A stretch of 64,000 nucleotides of DNA from Archangium violaceum (GTDB lineage: Bacteria > Myxococcota > Myxococcia > Myxococcales > Myxococcaceae): NCBI RefSeq assembly GCF_016887565.1, contig NZ_CP069396.1:11390001-11454000 (forward strand), read 5' to 3'. A program made the position numbers and the translations under genes. Positions 25,182-34,707 of the stretch are shown piece after piece (the first letter of the stretch is position 1; every line of letters begins with the position of its first letter). A model generated the notes under the pieces. The model ran no database searches. It saw only the letters and a program-made list of their open reading frames with translations, and was not told the DNA's origin.

Positions 25182-27398
25182 CTACGGCTTGGTGTAGCTG
25201 ATGGTCAGGCTGTAGGTGGCCGCGGTGTAGCCGCGCACCATCACGTAGGCGCTGCTCTGGCCCGCGGGCACCGTCAGGTCGCACGTCTCGGAGGCGCCCG
25301 AGGCGTACGGACGGCAGTTGTACGTGGTGGTGGTGGGCGCCGCGCCGAAGCGGACGTACAGGTCGGGGTCGCCCGAGCCCGTCATCACCACCTTGAACTT
25401 GGTGCCAGCCACCACGCTGTAGGCGCCGTAGTTGACGTTCGCGCCCGAGGCCACGCTGCCGCTGACCGTCGTGGTCACCGGCGTGCCCGTGCCACCCGTG
25501 CCCGTGCTGTACGTGCCCTTGAGCGAGGTGCCCGAGTACGCCGAGAAGGCATTCACCATCACGTACCAGGTGCCCGCGGCCGGGTTGGTGAAGGGGCAGC
25601 TCTCCGCGTTGCCGCTCGCGTACGGACGGCAGTCATAGCTGCTGGCGGTCGGCAAGGCGCCGTACTTCACGTACAGGTCCGCGTCACCCGTGCCGCCGCT
25701 GATGTCGAACACCAGGCTGCTCTGGCCGGCGGGAACCTCCAGCGTGTAGTACTTCTTGCTGCCCGAGCTGCCGGAGATGCTCACCGCCACGCCGTTGCTC
25801 AGCGGCGTGAGCACCGGCGGCGGAGGCGGCACGCCCACGGCCTTCCAGGCCTCGGTCACCGCGGCGGCCTCGGCCGAGCCCGCGCCGTAGAGCGCCTCGG
25901 CGGCCTGCACCGTGTACGTCTTGGCCTGCTCGAAGGTGGTGCTGGAGGTGAACAGGTCCGTGTTGGCCTTGTAGAAGATGCGGCCGGCCTTCTCCGGGCC
26001 GATGGCCGGCACCGTGTTGGTCGTCTTGCCGCGCGGGTGCGTGCCACCCTTGGACAGCAGCGAGAACACCAGGTTGCTGATGCCCGAGCTGTAGTGCACG
26101 TCCTGGCCGGCGTAGTCCGCGTACGAGTCGAGCGACACGCCGTCCTTGGCCGGGTCGTCCATGTAGCGGAGCGCGTCACCCGCGGTGGCCGGCGTCCAGA
26201 TGTCCTCGCCAATCTTGAAGACGTCCGCGTCCACGGCCCAGTTGCGCGACCAGCTCTCGCACACACCGGCGAAGATGTCGGACATGGACTCGTTGAGGCC
26301 ACCGGACTCACCCGAGTACACGAGGTCCGACTCACTGTCGGTCACCGCGTGGGTCAGCTCGTGGACGGTCACGTCCAGGTCCAGGCCCAGCGCGATGGAG
26401 TCCGTGCCGTTGCCATCGCCGTACACCATCTGGGTGCCGTCCCAGTAGGCGTTGACGTAGTTGGAGCTGTAGTGGACGGTGCTGATGAGCGTGGCGCCCG
26501 CGTTGTTGTACGAGTCGCGGCCGAACAGCGTCTTGTAGCAGTTGTAGGTGTCGCCCAGCTTGTCGTAGTTGGTGTCGACGTGGTTGTCGCCGATGGCCGC
26601 CTGACCCTCACTGCGCTTGAGGGTGCCCGGCGTGCTGGTGCCGTTGTTGGCCGAGTACACCTTGCGGTTGAGGGCCGAGTGGATGAGCGGGTTCACCAGC
26701 AGGATGCCACCGCGCCGCGCGTCCACGTAGACGAGGTCGTCGGCGGGCATGCCGTCGCGCTCGCCCTGCACGCGCACCTCGTAGGCCAGCCGGGGCTCCT
26801 GGCTGCCCTCGGTGCTCACGTAGACCAGCTTCGCCTCGCTCCCGGAGGCCCCTCGCGCGGTGGAGCCGTCCACGGCCGCTCGCAGCGCGGCCTCGGGCGC
26901 CACGCTGGCCTGGGCCGCCCCGCGCTCACCGGCCCGGAGCGAACCGTTGGCCGAGTAGATGTTACCCGCCCCGTCCGCGTGCAGGATGAGCTCGCCGCCC
27001 ACCACGCGCAGCCCGTTGAGCGTCTGCTGGAAGCGCAGGTGCTGGTGGCCGCGCTCGTCCACCGAGGCCCGCTTGAACACCAGGTCCTCACCACTCACGC
27101 GGAACACCGGCGCGATGTCCTCCAGCGCCGCGCGCAGCGAGTCGTTCGCCCGGAGCGCGCCCACCTTGTCCGCCACGCCCTTCACCGCGCCCAGGTTGCC
27201 GCTCACCACGTAGGGCACGCCCGAGTCGCTGGTGGCCACCACCCGAGCGTCCTTGAAGCGCGCCAGGGCCGCCTGGATGTCCACGTCCTTCGCACCCGCC
27301 CGGACGGCCTCCTCGTTGACGTCCGTCGTCGAGCCGCAAGCCGCGAGACTGGCACCGAGCCACGCCGCGCAGAAGGTTCTCCACAGTCGATGAGCCAA
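25182..27398 (-). CDS. M4 (thermolysin-like) metalloprotease with two PPC domains
   Basis: 738 residues. Signal peptide with SLAAC lipobox (Cys21) and an FTP-type propeptide. Catalytic domain: HELTH (346-350) and GGLNES with Glu370 as third zinc ligand, plus the STVHYSSNYVNAYWDGTQMVYGDG pattern near 307-330. The C-terminus has two PPC-like beta domains (near 545-640 and 650-738) with DADLYVKYG and DPDLYVRFG. Secreted protein-digesting enzymes of this class fit a predator. The start codon is TTG (27396-27398), with AGAGGGGG upstream. Convergent with the preceding lipoprotein and divergent from the DUF1615 gene. Confidence 0.92.
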   Translation of the reverse strand: MAHRLWRTFCAAWLGASLAACGSTTDVNEEAVRAGAKDVDIQAALARFKDARVVATSDSGVPYVVSGNLGAVKGVADKVGALRANDSLRAALEDIAPVFRVSGEDLVFKRASVDERGHQHLRFQQTLNGLRVVGGELILHADGAGNIYSANGSLRAGERGAAQASVAPEAALRAAVDGSTARGASGSEAKLVYVSTEGSQEPRLAYEVRVQGERDGMPADDLVYVDARRGGILLVNPLIHSALNRKVYSANNGTSTPGTLKRSEGQAAIGDNHVDTNYDKLGDTYNCYKTLFGRDSYNNAGATLISTVHYSSNYVNAYWDGTQMVYGDGNGTDSIALGLDLDVTVHELTHAVTDSESDLVYSGESGGLNESMSDIFAGVCESWSRNWAVDADVFKIGEDIWTPATAGDALRYMDDPAKDGVSLDSYADYAGQDVHYSSGISNLVFSLLSKGGTHPRGKTTNTVPAIGPEKAGRIFYKANTDLFTSSTTFEQAKTYTVQAAEALYGAGSAEAAAVTEAWKAVGVPPPPPVLTPLSNGVAVSISGSSGSKKYYTLEVPAGQSSLVFDISGGTGDADLYVKYGALPTASSYDCRPYASGNAESCPFTNPAAGTWYVMVNAFSAYSGTSLKGTYSTGTGGTGTPVTTTVSGSVASGANVNYGAYSVVAGTKFKVVMTGSGDPDLYVRFGAAPTTTTYNCRPYASGASETCDLTVPAGQSSAYVMVRGYTAATYSLTISYTKP

Positions 27399-27467
27399 GG
27401 CGATACCCCCTCTGAAGAAGAGAACTGTGTCTTGACATACGTATTAGACCGCATTCAAGAGGCTCTG
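27399..27467. promoter_or_regulatory. AT-rich divergent promoter region
   Basis: 69 bases between divergent M4 and DUF1615 genes, noticeably AT-richer than the surroundings. It has TTGACA at 27432-27437 and a CTTGA/TCAAG symmetry, but no good -10 for either direction. Confidence 0.35.
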
Positions 27468-28739
27468 ATGGTTTTCAGGATTTTTTCTATTTCAGGGGCT
27501 GTAAACCTCGCTCCGAAGCCACTTGTCTCCGTCCCGACCCGCTGCGATGGTGCGCGATTTTTCCACCGGGCGCCGGGCCTGCTGGCGCTGGGACTGCTCG
27601 CGCTCCTGTCCGCGTGTGCCCGCAACGTGCGCCCCACGGAGCCCCCCCTCCCGCCGCGAGTCACGGTGGAGCAGGCGGCGAAACTGATGCCCCCGGACGA
27701 GAAGGACCGGGAGGGCTGGGCGGAGGACGTGATGGCCGCGCTGGAGGCGCATCGGCTGTACCCCTCGGCGGAGGCGGTGTGCTCGGTGCTGGCCGTCATC
27801 GAGCAGGAGTCCGGCTTCGAGTCCAACCCGCCGGTGGCGGGACTGGCGCGCATCGTCCAGCAGCGGCTGGACGCCTACGCGGACAAGCTGGGCCCGCTGG
27901 GGCCGCCCGCGGTGAAGGCGCTGCTCGAGGGCAAGGCCCCGGGCCAGACGCAGACCTTCGAGCAGCGTCTCAAGCTGGTGCGGACGGAGCGGGACCTGGA
28001 CCGCATCTTCCGCGAGCTGCTGGAGTTCTACGAGACGGAGTACCCGAAGTCCTACGCCGCGGCGCAGCTGGCGAGCTCGCTCTTCAAGTCCACGCGGCTG
28101 GAGGACCTCAACCCCATCACCACCGCCGGCTCCATGCAGGTGAGCGTGAAGTTCTCGGCGGACCTGGCCGGCGGGGACGAGCAGGCGATGCAGCGGGTGC
28201 GCGAGGAGCTCTACACGCGCGGCGGCGGGGTGTACTACGGCACGGCGCGGCTGCTCGGCTACGAGGCCCACTACGACGACCCCATCTACCGCTTCGCGGA
28301 CTACAACGCGGGCTTCTACGCCTCGCGCAACGCGGCGCTGCAGGCGCAGGTGAGCCGCCTCACCGGCATCAACCTGGTCACGGATGGAGACCTGCTCGCC
28401 TACGACAAGCAGGGCGAGCCCCTGGACCAGGACAGCAACTCGCTCAAGGCGCTGCTCGCCTTCCGGCAGCGGTACGCCTCGGACGACCTGAGCGAGCGGC
28501 GGGTGCGCAAGGACGCGCTGCAGGAGAAGGAGCTCGCCTTCGAGGAGACGGACACCTGGAACGCCATCAAGCGCGCGTACCAGGAGGTGACGGGCGAGAC
28601 ACCCGTCTACGCGCAGCTGCCCACGGTGGTCATCCGCAGCCCGAAGATGAGCTCGGAGCGCTCCACGGCGTGGTTCGCGCAGTCGGTGAACAGGCGCTAC
28701 CAGAAGTGCATGGCCCGCTACGCCGCCCTGCCGAAGTAG
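27468..28739 (+). CDS. DUF1615-family lipoprotein
   Basis: 423 residues. The N-terminal segment ends in ALLSAC (lipobox). The body has VCSVLAVIEQESGFESNP, a lytic-transglycosylase-like pattern with EQESGF, and PITTAGSMQVSVKFSADLAG and YRFADYNAGFYASRNAALQAQV, which match DUF1615 lipoproteins. That family may be a murein-active lysozyme-like fold; the catalytic Glu of EQESGF supports this. The start at ATG 27468 follows AAGAGG; a start closer to the hydrophobic segment cannot be excluded. Confidence 0.78.
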   Translation: MVFRIFSISGAVNLAPKPLVSVPTRCDGARFFHRAPGLLALGLLALLSACARNVRPTEPPLPPRVTVEQAAKLMPPDEKDREGWAEDVMAALEAHRLYPSAEAVCSVLAVIEQESGFESNPPVAGLARIVQQRLDAYADKLGPLGPPAVKALLEGKAPGQTQTFEQRLKLVRTERDLDRIFRELLEFYETEYPKSYAAAQLASSLFKSTRLEDLNPITTAGSMQVSVKFSADLAGGDEQAMQRVREELYTRGGGVYYGTARLLGYEAHYDDPIYRFADYNAGFYASRNAALQAQVSRLTGINLVTDGDLLAYDKQGEPLDQDSNSLKALLAFRQRYASDDLSERRVRKDALQEKELAFEETDTWNAIKRAYQEVTGETPVYAQLPTVVIRSPKMSSERSTAWFAQSVNRRYQKCMARYAALPK

Positions 28740-28773
28740 CGGGGGTGGCGGGCCATGCGGCGCCCTCAGCGGC

Positions 28774-29655
28774 TCAGGGGCAGCCGGAGCTCACCTCGAG
28801 CGCGTCGTACGCCATCCAGCCGTTGCGCTTGGTGCCAGTGGTGGCGGCGATGACGTAGCCGTAGATGAACTTCATCGTCCCCGACTGCTGGCGGTAGCGG
28901 CCCGTGCTGTCCTGGACCCAGAGCGGGATGTCGATGGACGGAGCGCCGCCGTCGGTCGGCACGTCCAGGCGCTGGAACTTCGTGCCCGCCGGCCAGTGGT
29001 CCACCGCCGGGCCGCCCAGGCCGAAGCCCGGCACGTTGAAGGCGAGGTTGACCGAGCGCAGGCCATTGGCGCGCACCAGCGGCAGGTAGTCGCCCGCGCG
29101 CTCGTTGCTCGACGTGGTGTCGTAGACCACCTTCTTCACCTCGAGGGCGGGGTCATGCCAGTTGCGCACGGCGTAGCAGCCCAGCTTCGCCAGGCCCGCG
29201 CCCAGCGCGGACACGTGGCCGACCTTCTGCTCGAAGGACGTGCGCCCCAGGATGGCCGAGATCGGCAGCCACCCGGCGCTCGAGTTGGACGTCGACACCG
29301 CGAAGGCATGCAGCTCGTTGGCGAAGGTGCGCGTCTGGCCGTAGTTGAAGGCCGAGCTCGTCCGGTTGTTGATGCCCATCACCGTGCCGTTGCCGTTACG
29401 GATGGGCACGCCCGTCACCAGGCCCCAGTTGTCGTCGGCGGGATCGTTCGTGGGAACGCGATTGCCGCCGGGGTCCTGCAGCTTGCAGTTGTACGGGCTC
29501 TCGAGACAGTACGTCCCGTTCACGCCCGAGTAGGCCGCCTGCTTCCGGGTCGAGACCGCCTCGCCAGCCTCCGTGCCCTCGTCGACGGCCACCTCGCCGC
29601 CACACGCGGAGGACACCAGCGCCACAGCGCAAATCGTGAATATCTGGTTTCGCAT
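28774..29655 (-). CDS. Lipoprotein of unknown function
   Basis: 293 residues. Signal MRNQIFTICAVALVSSACGG gives a lipoprotein Cys. The mature part is Gly/Ser/Asn-rich, and reads like a secreted beta-rich domain: VPIRNGNGTVMGINNRT, then GWLPISAIL and IDIPLWVQDSTGRYRQQSGTMKFIYGYV. No family recognised; it looks like myxobacterial secreted proteins. ATG 29655 is chosen because it begins the signal; a longer frame to 29691 lacks a signal. Confidence 0.7.
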   Translation of the reverse strand: MRNQIFTICAVALVSSACGGEVAVDEGTEAGEAVSTRKQAAYSGVNGTYCLESPYNCKLQDPGGNRVPTNDPADDNWGLVTGVPIRNGNGTVMGINNRTSSAFNYGQTRTFANELHAFAVSTSNSSAGWLPISAILGRTSFEQKVGHVSALGAGLAKLGCYAVRNWHDPALEVKKVVYDTTSSNERAGDYLPLVRANGLRSVNLAFNVPGFGLGGPAVDHWPAGTKFQRLDVPTDGGAPSIDIPLWVQDSTGRYRQQSGTMKFIYGYVIAATTGTKRNGWMAYDALEVSSGCP

Positions 29656-29703
29656 GACATCATGGAAGACCAGGCTCTTCCCGGATGTCAAACGACTCCC
29701 AGT

Positions 29704-29729
29704 GCGTCCCCGTCAGCCGACAGGGACGC
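29704..29729 (-). terminator. Hairpin after M16 operon
   Basis: Eleven-base arms GCGTCCCTGTC/GACGGGGACGC (minus strand, one T-G pair) around GGCT, 28 bases beyond the M16 stop. A short T run (GTTT) follows. Plausible terminator for the M16 operon. Confidence 0.55.
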
Positions 29730-29756
29730 CTTGGGGACGCGAGCGCTCGCGGGTGT

Positions 29757-31217
29757 CTACTTCTTCACAGAGGCCCGGGGAGCGAAGTGCGGGTCGGTGA
29801 TGCTCATCTCGGTGACGGTGCCGTACTTGCGAGCCACGTCACGGATGTCCGCGGCCTTGCCGATGAGCACCACGGTGAGGTCATCCCCGGAGGGCAGCAC
29901 GCGCTGGATGGAGGCCTGGAGGCGGGCCTTGTCGGCACTGGCCACCCGGGCGGCGAAGTCGTCCACGTCGCTCGCGTCGAGCCCGTAGAAGGAGAGCTCG
30001 GACAACTTGCCGGCGATCTGCCGGCCCGTCTCCAGGGTGGGCGGGAACTGGCCCAGCACGTACTCCTTGGCGGAGGCGAGCAGGGTGTCGTCCACGCCCT
30101 GCTGGCGATAGCGCGCGAGCACGTCCAGCGCCAGGTCCAGCGCCTTCTCGGTGGACTCCGTCTTCGTGTACGAGGAGACGGCGAACGCACCCGGCTGCGT
30201 GTCGCGCACCACCACCGAGGCGGCGCCGTAGGAGAGGCCGGACTTGATGCGCAGCGCCGTGTTGAGCAGCGAGGTGAAGCGGCCGCCGAGCACCGTGTTG
30301 GCCAGGGCCACGTCCACGCGAGCGGGATCCGTGCGGGAGATGCCGGTGTTGCCGGCCCAGAAGTACGTCTGCGTGGCGTCGGGCTTGTCCACCAGCAGCA
30401 CGCGCCGGCCCTTCGTCGCCTGGGTGGGCGGAGCCACCGGGGCCGGCGTGGACGCACGAGCCCAGCCCCCGAGCGCAGCCTCCAGCTGCTTCGCGAGCTT
30501 CTTCGCGTCGATGTCGCCCACCACCGAGAGGATGAGCCGGTCACCGCCCAGGTGCGCCTTGGCGTACGCCAGCACGTCCTCGCGCTGGAGCGTGGCCAGC
30601 GACGCCTCGCTGCCGATCACCGGACGGCCGTACGGGTGCGTCCCGAAGTGGAAGGCATGGAAGTAGGTGCCGATGATGCCGCGCAGGTCGCCATCCTTCG
30701 CGGCGGCGAGCTCCGACACCATGCGCTCGCGCGTCTTCTCCAGCTCGGCCGGGTCGAAGCGGGGCCGCATCAACAGATCCGAGAGCAGCTCCACCATGAG
30801 CGTGGTGTCGCGCGACATGAACTGCCCGTACACGTCGAGCGCCTCGCGGCCGGGAGCCACCGCGATGAAGCCGCCCACGCTGTCCACCGCCTCGGCGAAC
30901 TGCCGGGCATCGCGCGCGCCAGCGCCCTTCTGGAGCAGCTCGGCGGTGAGCGCGGCCAGGCCCTCCTTGCCCTCCGGGTCTCCGAGCGCCCCGCCGCGCA
31001 CCTTGGCGCTGAAGGACACCAGCGGTACCTCGCGCTTCTCCACCAGGAGCAGCTTCGCGCCGTTCTTCAGCTCCAGCACGGTGGCCTTGGGCAGCTTCAC
31101 CGCGTCCTGAACCTGGGCCTGCTGCGCCGCAGGGCGCTGCGCCTTCGCGTCCTGGGCCCCCGCCGTGGAGGCCACCAGCAGCGCCGCGAGCGCCACCTTC
31201 CCCATGAACACCTTCAT
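29757..31217 (-). CDS. M16 family protein, non-catalytic partner
   Basis: 486 residues, signal peptide ([14 protein letters not shown]). The M16 fold is clear ([22 protein letters not shown], then [15 protein letters not shown], and the late [20 protein letters not shown]), but where active members carry HxxEH this one has [16 protein letters not shown], without the metal-binding His residues. It is probably the inactive half of a heterodimer with the upstream gene. Its ATG overlaps the preceding stop (ATGA at 31214). Confidence 0.88.
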   Translation of the reverse strand: MKVFMGKVALAALLVASTAGAQDAKAQRPAAQQAQVQDAVKLPKATVLELKNGAKLLLVEKREVPLVSFSAKVRGGALGDPEGKEGLAALTAELLQKGAGARDARQFAEAVDSVGGFIAVAPGREALDVYGQFMSRDTTLMVELLSDLLMRPRFDPAELEKTRERMVSELAAAKDGDLRGIIGTYFHAFHFGTHPYGRPVIGSEASLATLQREDVLAYAKAHLGGDRLILSVVGDIDAKKLAKQLEAALGGWARASTPAPVAPPTQATKGRRVLLVDKPDATQTYFWAGNTGISRTDPARVDVALANTVLGGRFTSLLNTALRIKSGLSYGAASVVVRDTQPGAFAVSSYTKTESTEKALDLALDVLARYRQQGVDDTLLASAKEYVLGQFPPTLETGRQIAGKLSELSFYGLDASDVDDFAARVASADKARLQASIQRVLPSGDDLTVVLIGKAADIRDVARKYGTVTEMSITDPHFAPRASVKK

Positions 31218-32608
31218 CGCGCCGCCTCCTTCTTCGCCTCGACGGGGGCCTCGGGCACCAGCACGCCCACCGTGCGGTTGTTCTTCGCGAACACCTTCCC
31301 GGCCACCTTCCGTACCTGCTCGCGCGTCACCGCCTCGTACTGCTCGGGCGCGCTGAAGAGCTTCTGCCAATCCCCGTGGAACACCTCGTAGGTGCCGAGC
31401 GCCTGCGCCCGGCCGCTGTTGGTCTCCAGGTTGCGCCAGAAGTCCGCCACGACGCCGTTCTTCGCCTTGCGCAGCTCCGCGTCGGTGACGCCCGCGGACA
31501 CCAGCTTGCCCAGCTCCTCGTCGAGCAGCGCCTCCACCTTGCCGAGGTCGCCTCCCGGCGGCAGGTCCACCAGCAGCCATGTGAGCCCCGGGTCGAAGCC
31601 GGCCGCGCGGTAGCCCTCCACGTGGATGGCCACCTGCTCCTCCTCCACCAGGCGCCGGTGCAGCCGCGAGGAGTCCCCGTCCGTGAGGATGCGCACCAGC
31701 AACTCCAGCGCGGGCGCCTCGGGGTCGCTGGCCTTGAAGGCGTGGAAGGCCATCTGCAGCAGCGGGGCCTGCGCCAGCTTGCGCACCACCACCCGGCGCT
31801 CGCCCAGCTGCGGCGGCTCCTGGGTGCGCACCGGCTCGGGCGCGGGCTGGGACGGGATGGGCTCCAGGTACTTCTCCGCCAGCGCGAAGATCTCCTCGGG
31901 CGTCACGGCCCCCACCGCGATGAGCGTGGCGTTGTTGGGCGCGTAGTAGGTGCGGAAGTAGCGCTCCAGGTCCTCCTGCTTCCAGCTCTCGATGTCCGAG
32001 GGCCAGCCGATGGTCGGAATCTGGTACGGGTGGGCCACGTAGGCGGTGGACTGCACCTGCTCCATGAGCAGGCCGGCGTTGTTGTTGTCCACGCTGGAGC
32101 GCCGCTCCGAGTAGACGACGCCGCGCTCGCTCTCCACCACCTTGGGGTCGAACGACAGGTGCTGCAACCGGTCCGCCTCCAGGTCGAAGATGAGCTCCAG
32201 CGCCGAGCGCGGGAACCAGTCCTGGTACACGGTGACGTCCTCGGAGGTGTAGGCGTTGTTGCTGCCGCCGTGCGCCTCCATGACGCGGTCGAACTCACCG
32301 GGGCCGTACTTCTTCGCGCCGTTGAACATCATGTGCTCGAAGAAGTGGGACAGGCCGGTGATGCCGGGGCGCTCGTTGCGGCTGCCCACGCGGAACCAGT
32401 CGTAGAGCGAGATGCTGGGGTTGTCCGGGTCCGACCAGACGATGATCTTCAACCCGTTCTTCAGCGTCTTCGTGCGCACGTTGGCGCCGGGCTTCTGGGT
32501 GGACGTGGCGGTGGCCGACGTCTCGGTCCGCGCGGCGCGACCCTGGGCGCACGCGGCCGAACCGGCCAGCAGCACCAACCCCGTGACGAGCAACTTCTGT
32601 CTGAGCAT
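31214..32608 (-). CDS. M16 family zinc protease, catalytic partner
   Basis: 464 residues. Signal ending GSAAC, possible lipoprotein. Motif HFFEH (88-92) plus downstream acid near Glu168 (VVYSERR) give the inverse zincin metal site. [14 protein letters not shown] and [12 protein letters not shown] are typical of M16B peptidases. The family cleaves peptides in the periplasm or processes secreted proteins. Coupled to the non-catalytic partner, as in many PqqL/YmxG-type pairs. Confidence 0.92.
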   Translation of the reverse strand: MLRQKLLVTGLVLLAGSAACAQGRAARTETSATATSTQKPGANVRTKTLKNGLKIIVWSDPDNPSISLYDWFRVGSRNERPGITGLSHFFEHMMFNGAKKYGPGEFDRVMEAHGGSNNAYTSEDVTVYQDWFPRSALELIFDLEADRLQHLSFDPKVVESERGVVYSERRSSVDNNNAGLLMEQVQSTAYVAHPYQIPTIGWPSDIESWKQEDLERYFRTYYAPNNATLIAVGAVTPEEIFALAEKYLEPIPSQPAPEPVRTQEPPQLGERRVVVRKLAQAPLLQMAFHAFKASDPEAPALELLVRILTDGDSSRLHRRLVEEEQVAIHVEGYRAAGFDPGLTWLLVDLPPGGDLGKVEALLDEELGKLVSAGVTDAELRKAKNGVVADFWRNLETNSGRAQALGTYEVFHGDWQKLFSAPEQYEAVTREQVRKVAGKVFAKNNRTVGVLVPEAPVEAKKEAAR

Positions 32609-32680
32609 CCGCTCTCCCTATGCGAAGGCACCCCTCAACGGGAGGAATTTCGGGATATTCCCCAGGGAGCCGTCCGGCCC

Positions 32681-34333
32681 TCAGGCCACCGAGGCGTACG
32701 AGAACTCGGGAACGGACCCGAGCGAGGGCGGAGTCTCCCCGTGCAGGGGCCCGTGGATCCACCCGCGCAGCGCGGCGGTGAGCCAGCTGAGGTGCGAGCC
32801 GCGCACCGCGCCGAAGAGGTAGCGGTCCGGGCGGAGGACGGCGATGTCCACGTGGTGCTCGCGGAACCACGCGTCGAGCTTGCCCTCGACGTCCACCGCC
32901 TCGCCGGGCTCGGCCACGCCGGAGCGCGGAGGGATGATGCGCACGCAGCGGGCGCCGATGCTGTCGGCGAGCGCCTGCGCGGCCCGGCGCGAGGCCTCCG
33001 GAGTGTCCGGGTGCACCACCACCGAGAAGCCGGGGCCCAGCAGCTCATCCAACCGCAGCAGCCCTCCCCCCGGAACGCCCACGCGGGGCTGAGGGAAGTA
33101 GGACCCCTCGGGGGCCTGACGGTGGGCGCGCGCGCCCCCCAGCATGAAGCCGCGGGTGATGAGGGGCTGGGGCTTGAACTCGAAGTCGCGGATGAAGCGC
33201 TGCGCGCGCGGGATGCGGTGGAGCGCCTTGAGGAGGTTGTCGCGCAGGAACGCGACCGGGCGGCTGCCGGTGAGCATGACCTTGCCCATGTTCACGCTGG
33301 TTTCGATCATCGCCTGTGCATGGGGGCGGCGCTCCTGCTCGTAGGAGTCGAGGAGCGGCTCGTCGGCGTGGCCCTGGAGCACGGCGGCCAGCTTCCAGGA
33401 GAGGTTGGCGGCGTCGCGCAGGCCGGAGCAGAGCCCTTGTCCCAGGAAGGGCGGCATGAGGTGGGCGGCGTCGCCGAGCAGGAACATCCGCCCATCGCGC
33501 CAGCGCGAGGCCACGCGGCTGTTGGTGATGTAGGCGGCGGCGCGGAGGATCGTGGCGCGATCCGGGTCCACGTGGGGGGCGATGAACTCGCGGATGCGCT
33601 CGGGCCGGAGCAGGTCCTCGTGCTTCTCCTCGGGGCGGATCCGGCACTCGATGCGCATCTCGTTGCCGGCGCAGCGGGTGACGAAGATGTGCCGGTAGGG
33701 GTCGCAGATCATGCGACTGATGGGCGGAGGCGTGTCGTGCAGGAGGAGGGAGATGGCGATGGTGCCCTCCTCGTCGGTGGAGCCCACCATGTCGATGCCG
33801 GCGAGCTGGCGCACGGTGCTGCGGCCTCCATCACAGGCCAGGAGATAGCGGGCGCGCACGGTGCGCTCGGCGCCCTGGGAATCGCGGACGGAGACCGAGA
33901 TGCGCTCGGCGTCCTGCGTGTAGGACTCGACGCGATGGCCGAGCTGGAAGCCGACATGGGGGAAGCGCGAGAGCCCCTGGCGCAGCACCTGCTCGAGATA
34001 GGGCTGGCTGAAGAAGCGCAGGACCGGGAAGCCGAAGCCGAAGTCGAGCCCCTGGGCGACGACGCGGGCGAAGAGCTCACCCGAGGCGCCGACGAACTCC
34101 ACCTCGGGGCAGTCGTACATATGAGCATCCAGGACGTTGGCGAGGCCGACGGACTGGTAGATGCGCATGGCCTCGTCGTCACAGGTGATGGCGCGAGGCT
34201 GGCTGTGGGGGGTGAGGTCGCGCTCGAGGACGAGCGTCCGCACCCCGTATAGACCGAGGAAGTTGGCCGTCAGCGCACCCACCGGGCCGCATCCGGCGAT
34301 GAGCACGTCCGTCTCTTCGACCTGGGGCGTCAT
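32681..34333 (-). CDS. FAD-dependent aromatic hydroxylase (MhpA-like)
   Basis: 550 residues. FAD dinucleotide-binding GCGPVGALTANFLG (near 15-28), DG motif ACDGGRSTVRQLAG, and GD motif FLLGDAAHLMPPFLGQGLCSGLRDAANLSWKLA are complete. A C-terminal thioredoxin-like segment completes the class A monooxygenase. The arrangement most resembles 3-(3-hydroxyphenyl)propionate hydroxylase (MhpA). No mhp pathway genes are visible, so the substrate could be a polyketide or another phenol. It faces the dpd-like cassette across a 374-base region. Confidence 0.85.
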   Translation of the reverse strand: MTPQVEETDVLIAGCGPVGALTANFLGLYGVRTLVLERDLTPHSQPRAITCDDEAMRIYQSVGLANVLDAHMYDCPEVEFVGASGELFARVVAQGLDFGFGFPVLRFFSQPYLEQVLRQGLSRFPHVGFQLGHRVESYTQDAERISVSVRDSQGAERTVRARYLLACDGGRSTVRQLAGIDMVGSTDEEGTIAISLLLHDTPPPISRMICDPYRHIFVTRCAGNEMRIECRIRPEEKHEDLLRPERIREFIAPHVDPDRATILRAAAYITNSRVASRWRDGRMFLLGDAAHLMPPFLGQGLCSGLRDAANLSWKLAAVLQGHADEPLLDSYEQERRPHAQAMIETSVNMGKVMLTGSRPVAFLRDNLLKALHRIPRAQRFIRDFEFKPQPLITRGFMLGGARAHRQAPEGSYFPQPRVGVPGGGLLRLDELLGPGFSVVVHPDTPEASRRAAQALADSIGARCVRIIPPRSGVAEPGEAVDVEGKLDAWFREHHVDIAVLRPDRYLFGAVRGSHLSWLTAALRGWIHGPLHGETPPSLGSVPEFSYASVA

Positions 34334-34518
34334 GGAACTCCGAACTCCTGCCAGGGAGACCCCCGGGATGGGGTCCTGGCAGGCGGGAATCTACCGGATG
34401 GCAGGCGGCCCACCACAGCCCATGTCATGGGGCGGCCCGGGGGGCGAACGGGCGAGGGCTCGTCACACCTGGTACCCATCTCGCCCGCCCGTCGAGCTTC
34501 CTTCTCTCCTTCTCCAGC

Positions 34519-34541
34519 GATATGACTTCCCAAGTCATATC
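34519..34541. promoter_or_regulatory. Perfect AT-rich palindrome
   Basis: GATATGACTT, CCC, AAGTCATATC: ten-base arms and a three-base centre. A likely operator for a dimeric regulator of one of the flanking divergent genes, or a small hairpin. Confidence 0.6.
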
Positions 34542-34575
34542 CAGAAACACTACATTTGCCGTCCTCACCGTCTCC

Positions 34576-34608
34576 GTGAAGTCCACGGGCATGACGCGTG
34601 GACTTCAC
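34576..34608 (+). promoter_or_regulatory. 12-bp hairpin upstream of dpd-like cassette
   Basis: Arms GTGAAGTCCACG/CGTGGACTTCAC around a nine-base loop. If transcribed toward the cassette it forms a stable leader hairpin; no U run follows, so it is not a classic terminator. Confidence 0.55.
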
Positions 34609-34707
34609 CCCGAGAACCAGCCACCGCGGGTCAGACTACCCGACGCACGGAATCGACCCGCCGACCATTATTTCTGGGTATACGCACCTTGCAACACTCC
34701 CCCCGCC

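Larger units (their letters stand above)
34334..34707. other. Divergent intergenic region with palindromes
   Basis: 374 bases between the hydroxylase (left) and the modification cassette (right). It contains AT-rich pockets and two perfect inverted repeats, listed separately. No gene or dispersed-repeat copy is seen. Confidence 0.7.

Noticed and set aside
27432-27460. Standard -35/-10 promoter for the DUF1615 gene
   Set aside because: TTGACA is present but no acceptable -10 lies 15-19 bases away.
34576-34608. preQ1 riboswitch
   Set aside because: Only a simple hairpin is seen; no pseudoknot sequence or ribosome-site occlusion evident.
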